64,000 bases of DNA from Clostridium muellerianum (GTDB lineage: Bacteria > Bacillota > Clostridia > Clostridiales > Clostridiaceae), in contig NZ_JABBNI010000065.1 of the NCBI RefSeq assembly GCF_012926525.1, positions 211,056 to 275,055 of the forward strand. The letters run 5' to 3'. Shown one piece after another: positions 59,149 through 64,000 of the stretch. The first letter of the stretch is position 1. Each line of letters starts with the position of its first letter. The notes under the pieces are model-generated. The model saw only the letters and a list, made by a program, of their open reading frames with translations. It did no database searches and had not been told where the DNA came from. The position numbers were made by a program, and so were the translations under genes.

Positions 59149-60195
59149 ATGATAAAAATTAATAATGGTACTGATGTGGATTTGGATTTATTAGAAATAA
59201 AGGATGTTATTGACATTAGTTTGCTTCAAAAATTTCAGGATAATTTTGCAGAAAGTATGAACATTGCTAGTGTAACGGTAGACGTTAATGGAAATGAAGT
59301 AACTAAGCCAAGTTCTTATACAGATTTTTGTGCAAATTATACACATTCAACTAAAATAGGTGATGACAGATGTGCTGAGTCACATAGAAGAGGCGGCGAA
59401 GAAGCTGCAAAAACAGGAAGACCTTATATATACACTTGCCATGCAGGACTAATTGATTTTGCTGCACCTATAGTAGTAGATGGTAAACAAATTGGAACAA
59501 TTTTAGGTGGACAAGTATTAACTTCTAGTCCAAATGAATCAAAGTTTAGACAAACTGCAAAAGAAATAGGAGTTAATGAAAACGGATTTGTTGAGGCAGC
59601 AAATAAAGTAAAAGTTACCAGTGAAAAAGGTGTAAGAGCAGCCGCAGAGGTTTTATATATTATTGCTAATGCATTATCAAAAATAGGATATGAAGAATTA
59701 AAAATTAAAGGTATGTCTCAGGTACTTTCTGATAATTTTAATCAAATATCAGCAACTATGGAAGAATTATCAGCATCTTCAGTTAATGTTACAAATAATC
59801 AACATACTTTAAGTGAAGAAATAGTTAATGTAAAAAAAATATCTATGGAAATTAATTCAATACTTGATTCAATAAAAAGTATAGCTGATCAAACAAAAAT
59901 GCTTGGATTAAATGCATCTATAGAGGCAGCAAGAGCAGGAGAAGCAGGAAGAGGTTTTGGTGTAGTTGCAAAAGAAATAGGAAACTTATCACAGAATTCT
60001 AAACAAACAGCTTTAAAGATATCTGAGCTTACATCAAAGATACAGCAGTCAGTAGATAAAACTATAGAATCTTCTAATTCTACATTAGAAACTACAGAAC
60101 AGCAATCATCCGCAATTCAAGAAGTTACAGCAAACTTACAGGAAGTTACACAACTTACAGATAAGTTAAATACAATGGCAAATGCTAAAAAATAA
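59149..60195 (+). CDS. PocR-domain methyl-accepting sensor protein
   Basis: A 348-residue soluble chemoreceptor-like protein. Residues about 15-180 are a PocR ligand-binding domain: [20 protein letters not shown], then [20 protein letters not shown] and [30 protein letters not shown] (read in parts), with the conserved Cys residues. Residues 200-345 hold the MCP signalling hairpin ([30 protein letters not shown]). No transmembrane segments. It may sense a small ligand in the cytosol. ATG 59149 follows GGAGG. Confidence 0.9.
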   Translation: MIKINNGTDVDLDLLEIKDVIDISLLQKFQDNFAESMNIASVTVDVNGNEVTKPSSYTDFCANYTHSTKIGDDRCAESHRRGGEEAAKTGRPYIYTCHAGLIDFAAPIVVDGKQIGTILGGQVLTSSPNESKFRQTAKEIGVNENGFVEAANKVKVTSEKGVRAAAEVLYIIANALSKIGYEELKIKGMSQVLSDNFNQISATMEELSASSVNVTNNQHTLSEEIVNVKKISMEINSILDSIKSIADQTKMLGLNASIEAARAGEAGRGFGVVAKEIGNLSQNSKQTALKISELTSKIQQSVDKTIESSNSTLETTEQQSSAIQEVTANLQEVTQLTDKLNTMANAKK

Positions 60196-60201
60196 AAATA
60201 G

Positions 60202-60245
60202 ATGGTTAGTGTAAATTAATTTTTGATTTGCACTAACCATTTCTT
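60202..60245 (+). terminator. terminator hairpin
   Basis: ATGGTTAGTGTAAAT/ATTTGCACTAACCAT with T-rich loop and TTTCTTG after it. Confidence 0.75.
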
Positions 60246-60407
60246 GTTTAAATTTTTATTATGGATGAATAATATTACTATAAGTTTTATAAGTAAATGT
60301 TTACAAATGCATGTTTATGAAAAATTTGTATTTGCAAACTTGATTTATGCAAATAAATAGAATAGAATTTCAGTAGAATAAGTTAATAAAAATTTGGAGG
60401 TAAAAGC

Positions 60408-61757
60408 ATGTCAAAAAATTTAACATTAGATTTAAGTAAAGCAGTACCTTATTTAGAGGAGCATGAAATACAAGGTTTACAACCTTTTGTAAATGAAGCT
60501 CATAAAATGCTCCATGAAGGAACTGGTGCTGGTAATGATTTTTTAGGATGGATGGATTTACCCGTAAATTATGATAAGGAAGAGTTTGCAAGGATAAAAA
60601 AGGCAGCAGAAAAAATAAAAAAAGATTCAGACGCTCTTATAGTTATAGGAATTGGTGGATCATATTTAGGAGCCAGGGCTTCAATAGAAATGCTGTCACA
60701 TACTTTTAGCGGGAGCATATCAAAAGATAAAAGAAAAAGCCCTGCTATATTTTATGTAGGAAATAACATAAGTTCAACTTATATGGCAGATTTATTAGAA
60801 GCTGTAGAAGGTATGGATCTATCTGTTAATGTTATATCAAAGTCAGGAACAACTACAGAACCAGCCATAGCTTTTAGAATATTTAAAGATTTAATGGAAA
60901 AGAAATATGGTAAAGATCAGGCTAAACAAAGAATATTTGCTACTACAGATAAAGCAAAGGGAGCATTGAAAACTTTAGCTGATGCAGAGGGTTATGAAAC
61001 TTTTGTAATTCCAGATAATGTAGGTGGAAGATTTTCTGTTTTAACTCCAGTAGGATTACTTCCAATAGCTGTGGCAGGAATAAATATAGATGAGATTATG
61101 CATGGCGCTGCTGATGCAAGAGAACAGTACAGCTCACCAGATTTAAATAAAAATGCAGCATATAAATATGCAGCTGCAAGAAATGCTTTATATAGAAAAG
61201 GTAAAACTACAGAGATGTTAGTTAATTTTGAACCTTGTTTACATTATTTTGGTGAATGGTGGAAGCAATTATTTGGAGAAAGTGAAGGGAAAGATAACAA
61301 AGGAATGTTTCCTGCAGCAGCAGATTTTTCTACAGACTTACATTCTATGGGGCAATATATTCAGGAAGGCCTAAGGGTTTTAGCTGAAACATTTATAAAT
61401 GTTGAAAAATCAAGGAAAAGCGTAATTATAGAAGAGAATAAAGATAATTTAGATGGATTAAATTTTTTAGCAGGAAAATCTATGGATTTTGTAAATCAAC
61501 AAGCTTTTAGAGGAACTATTTTAGCCCACAGCGATGGAAATGTTCCAGCTATGGTTGTAAATGTTCCAGAATTGACAGAATATTATTTTGGACAAATGGT
61601 ATATTTCTTTGAAAAAGCTTGTGCTATTAGTGGATACTTATTGGCTGTAAATCCATTTAATCAACCAGGTGTTGAGGCATATAAGAAAAACATGTTTGCT
61701 CTTCTTGGAAAACCAGGATATGAAGACATGAAGGCTAAATTAGAACAAAGACTTTAG
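60408..61757 (+). CDS. pgi: glucose-6-phosphate isomerase
   Basis: A 449-residue enzyme that interconverts glucose-6-phosphate and fructose-6-phosphate in glycolysis. The Gram-positive short form: [18 protein letters not shown] (about 80-97), [14 protein letters not shown] (about 144-157), [18 protein letters not shown] (about 204-221), the [21 protein letters not shown] region with the catalytic Glu, and the HSDGN and [12 protein letters not shown] blocks. ATG 60408 follows GGAGG. It is a stand-alone gene with its own terminator. Confidence 0.97.
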   Translation: MSKNLTLDLSKAVPYLEEHEIQGLQPFVNEAHKMLHEGTGAGNDFLGWMDLPVNYDKEEFARIKKAAEKIKKDSDALIVIGIGGSYLGARASIEMLSHTFSGSISKDKRKSPAIFYVGNNISSTYMADLLEAVEGMDLSVNVISKSGTTTEPAIAFRIFKDLMEKKYGKDQAKQRIFATTDKAKGALKTLADAEGYETFVIPDNVGGRFSVLTPVGLLPIAVAGINIDEIMHGAADAREQYSSPDLNKNAAYKYAAARNALYRKGKTTEMLVNFEPCLHYFGEWWKQLFGESEGKDNKGMFPAAADFSTDLHSMGQYIQEGLRVLAETFINVEKSRKSVIIEENKDNLDGLNFLAGKSMDFVNQQAFRGTILAHSDGNVPAMVVNVPELTEYYFGQMVYFFEKACAISGYLLAVNPFNQPGVEAYKKNMFALLGKPGYEDMKAKLEQRL

Positions 61758-61772
61758 TTTTGTAAAATAAGC

Positions 61773-61805
61773 ATATTGCGAAGCAAAGCTTCGCAATATT
61801 TTTAA
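61773..61805 (+). terminator. pgi terminator
   Basis: ATATTGCGAAGC-AAA-GCTTCGCAATAT, perfect 12-bp stem, then TTTTTAAA. Confidence 0.9.
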
Positions 61806-61831
61806 ATTGTTAATTGAAAAGGGAGTATTTT

Positions 61832-62269
61832 ATGAGAATAATAGTAGACGCAGATGCATGTCCAGGTAAACACATGATTGAAAAAGCAGCAAAAGAAAAC
61901 AATATAGATGTTATTATGTATTGCGATATAACACATGTAATAACTAGTGATTATAGTGTTGTGAAATATGTAGATAAGGGATTTCAAAGTGTAGATGTAG
62001 CTTTAACAAATGCTGCAAAGAAAAATGATATCATAATTACCCAGGATTATGGGGTAGCAGCCATGGCTCTTGGCAAAAAGGCATATGCTATAAGTCCTAA
62101 GGGGTATATTTATGATGATAATAATATAGATAAACTTTTATTTGAAAGACATATATCAGCTAAAGTAAGACGTGGTGGAGGAAAAACTTCAAGTCCTAAG
62201 AAAAGGACAAAAGAAGATGATGAAAGACTTTATCAAAATTTGACTAAATTAATAAAGCAAAAGGACTAG
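61832..62269 (+). CDS. YaiI/YqxD family protein (DUF188, UPF0178)
   Basis: A 145-residue protein of the DUF188 family: MRIIVDADACPGK at the start with the conserved Asp pair, DKGFQSVDVALTNAAKKNDIIITQDYGVAAMAL (in parts), and a basic C-terminal tail (GGKTSSPKKRTKEDDERLY). PIN-like nucleases share this Asp layout, but the function is not established. ATG 61832 has GAAAAGGGAG; the ATG at 61814 does not. Confidence 0.93.
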   Translation: MRIIVDADACPGKHMIEKAAKENNIDVIMYCDITHVITSDYSVVKYVDKGFQSVDVALTNAAKKNDIIITQDYGVAAMALGKKAYAISPKGYIYDDNNIDKLLFERHISAKVRRGGGKTSSPKKRTKEDDERLYQNLTKLIKQKD

Positions 62270-62357
62270 CTTTATTTTAGTCGTTTTCATATTTAAGTAT
62301 AAGTCCTTCAAAAAAATTCATTAGGAGATATTTTTCCTCTTACCTGCTGCTTACCAC

Positions 62358-63776
62358 TTATACATTCAGATCATTATTTTTAGTACTTTTAATTTTATCA
62401 GCAAACAACTTATATCCTGCATATAAAAGTAATATCATAGGCAATCCAAAAATTATAGCTAATCTTTCTGTAGGATCAATTACCATAGCAATTACAATTA
62501 TAATATATGTTACAACTGCAAATATTGGAGTGAATGGGTAAAATGGAGTTTTATATTTTAAATCTTCAACCTTATTTCCGGCTGCTATATAACGCTTTCT
62601 GAAACGCATCTGGCATATGCAGTCAATAGCATAAACAAATATATCTATACTAGCAAGAAGTGATATTAAGAAAAGATAAACGGTGTCAGCTGCTATAAAA
62701 CTGGATATTATTGCAAATCCGGCAAACATTATTGAAATAATAAGTGAATATATAGGAACTTTTTTATTATTTGTTTTTGCTAATATTTTAGGTGCTTGTC
62801 CGTGTTTTGAAAGAGACCACAGCGTTCTTATACTGGCATATAAAAAACCATTAGCGGAAGATAATGCTGATGTAACTACTATTATATTAACTAAAAGTGT
62901 GGCTGAGTTTATACCAGCACTTCTAAACATATATGCAAAGGGACTTCCTGCAAGATTAGCCTGTCTCCAAGGAAGTACGCAGCCAATTAATATAACACAT
63001 ACTACATAACACAACGTAATACTAATTAAAAATCCTCTTATTGCTTTTGGCATTTCAACTCCAGGATTTTTGGTTTCTCCTGCAGCAGTTGCAATAAGAT
63101 CTGAACCACCAAAAGCAAATATAGCAGATAACATTGATACTAAGATTGCCTTTAGGCCATTAGGAAATGCACCACCATCATTAACAAAGTTACTGAATCC
63201 AATGGCTTTTCCCCCTATAATACCTGTCATAATTCCAATACCAGTAATTACAAACAATATTACAGCAATAACTTTAATGCTGGCAAACCAAAATTCTACT
63301 TCTCCATAATTCTTAGATGGAAGTATGTTAAGTAAAACTAATAGTATAGTAAAAGCAACTGTCCAAACTAAAGAATTTACATTAGGGAATATGTTTTTCA
63401 TTATAATTGATGAAGCAACTACCTGAGCTGTAACGGTAACTGCGCAGCTTATCCATTTCATCCATCCTGTTGTAAATCCCATTGCATCATTTATTAGTTC
63501 AGTTGCATATGCTTGAACATTACCAGCTACAGGCATTGCTACTGTAAGCTCACCAAGGCAAGACATCATAAGACACATAATTAAAGACCCGATTAAATAT
63601 GCAACTACAGCACCACCTGGACCTGCATTATGTATAACATATCCAGAAGCCAAAAATATGCCAGTACCAATAGTTGAGCCAATAGTATACATTTGAATGT
63701 GTCTGTTTGAAAAATTACGTTCAAGACCCTTGGATTTATCAAGAACTTTTTTTACTTCATTTTGTTCTGTCCCCAT
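62358..63776 (-). CDS. APC-family amino acid permease
   Basis: A 472-residue transporter with about 12 membrane segments. The N-terminal motif MYTIGSTIGTGIFLASGYVI (about 30-48) and FAFGGSDLIATAAGETKNP (about 220-238) are the APC-family substrate and signature regions, as in amino-acid-proton symporters. C-terminal tail is short and basic. ATG 63776 follows GGAGGTAAT. Convergent with the DUF188 gene. Confidence 0.93.
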   Translation of the reverse strand: MGTEQNEVKKVLDKSKGLERNFSNRHIQMYTIGSTIGTGIFLASGYVIHNAGPGGAVVAYLIGSLIMCLMMSCLGELTVAMPVAGNVQAYATELINDAMGFTTGWMKWISCAVTVTAQVVASSIIMKNIFPNVNSLVWTVAFTILLVLLNILPSKNYGEVEFWFASIKVIAVILFVITGIGIMTGIIGGKAIGFSNFVNDGGAFPNGLKAILVSMLSAIFAFGGSDLIATAAGETKNPGVEMPKAIRGFLISITLCYVVCVILIGCVLPWRQANLAGSPFAYMFRSAGINSATLLVNIIVVTSALSSANGFLYASIRTLWSLSKHGQAPKILAKTNNKKVPIYSLIISIMFAGFAIISSFIAADTVYLFLISLLASIDIFVYAIDCICQMRFRKRYIAAGNKVEDLKYKTPFYPFTPIFAVVTYIIIVIAMVIDPTERLAIIFGLPMILLLYAGYKLFADKIKSTKNNDLNV

Positions 63777-63880
63777 TTTATTACCTCCAAATTAATATTG
63801 TTAGTGTAAAATTTTTTTACACTATTTTTATAAATTTTCTTTATATATCAAGGGTTACAGAGTTTTTTAAATAAAAAAAA

Positions 63881-63969
63881 CAATGACCCCCTATTTCATG
63901 TTATAATTGAATCTCTCACCAAACAAAAATATACATGAAAGGATGTCATTGTTATGGATTCAATTATAA
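63881..63969. promoter_or_regulatory. nested inverted repeats before a gene at the window edge
   Basis: CAATGAC (63881-63887)/GTCATTG (63945-63951), TTTCATGT (63894-63901)/ACATGAAA (63933-63940), and a perfect 13-bp pair TTATAATTGAATC (63901-63913)/GATTCAATTATAA (63957-63969) that reaches into the ORF. They could be transposon ends or translational control. Confidence 0.5.
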
Positions 63970-64000
63970 CTTATTTAGTTTTGTATAATCAATATCTTTT
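63954..64000 (+). CDS. start of a gene, possibly an IS transposase, cut by the window
   Basis: The first 15 codons (MDSIITYLVLYNQYL) follow AAAGGATG at good spacing. The opening is like transposases of some clostridial insertion sequences, and inverted repeats lie just upstream, but too little is visible to be sure. Confidence 0.4.
   Translation, partial: MDSIITYLVLYNQYL

Overview
The window looks like a chromosome segment of a low-GC, Gram-positive anaerobe of the Clostridium sensu stricto type. Reasons: AT-rich sequence with strong AGGAGG-type ribosome sites, several TTG and GTG starts, clostridial phage families, a PocR/methyl-accepting sensor, a VanRS-like two-component system and a YaiI/YqxD protein. 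I cannot name the species.

Most of the window (1 to about 52.9 kb) is a stack of three mobile elements lodged at the 3' end of guaA (GMP synthase). The intact guaA should lie left of the window. (A) 1-8.67 kb is the right end of a siphovirus-type prophage: tape measure, distal tail protein, tail-associated protein, fibres, XhlA, GH25 endolysin and holin. It ends at a displaced guaA 3' fragment (8790-8965). (B) About 8.95-32.93 kb is a 24-kb integrative element. Its left end carries a tyrosine integrase and small excision genes. Both ends carry the 11-bp core GAGTGGGAATA and tandem CGTACTAA-type arm repeats. Its higher-GC left half holds a DNA methyltransferase, a large GTPase and a leftward replication module: clamp-loader-like ATPase, a family-B polymerase fused to a PrimPol-like primase, an SF3 helicase and an AACCAT iteron-like array. 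Its right half holds a WYL-regulated four- or five-gene operon that looks like an undescribed defence system, then a resolvase and zinc-ribbon proteins. (C) About 32.93-52.89 kb is a 20-kb element: tyrosine recombinase, a long non-coding repeat-rich tract, HTH, scaffold, N4-gp56-like capsid protein, a Rep-like protein beside iterons, small and large terminase, portal, resolvase, a NucS-like nuclease, a UviB-like holin, a connector and an Ig-fold head-closure protein. It has no tail genes. The best reading is a capsid-forming phage satellite that makes and fills its own heads and borrows tails, possibly from a phage like A. It ends in a second, 102-bp copy of the guaA 3' end (52789-52890).

From 52.9 kb onward the sequence is ordinary chromosome: a VanRS-like regulator pair, an ABC exporter operon, a solo structured repeat or RNA, a PocR-MCP sensor, pgi, a YaiI/YqxD protein, an amino-acid permease on the minus strand, and the first codons of what may be an IS transposase at the right edge.

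The clearest candidates for new biology are the tail-less capsid element C with its dense field of short hairpins and three repeat families, the WYL/propeller/AAA/membrane-effector operon in B, and the polymerase-primase fusion in B.
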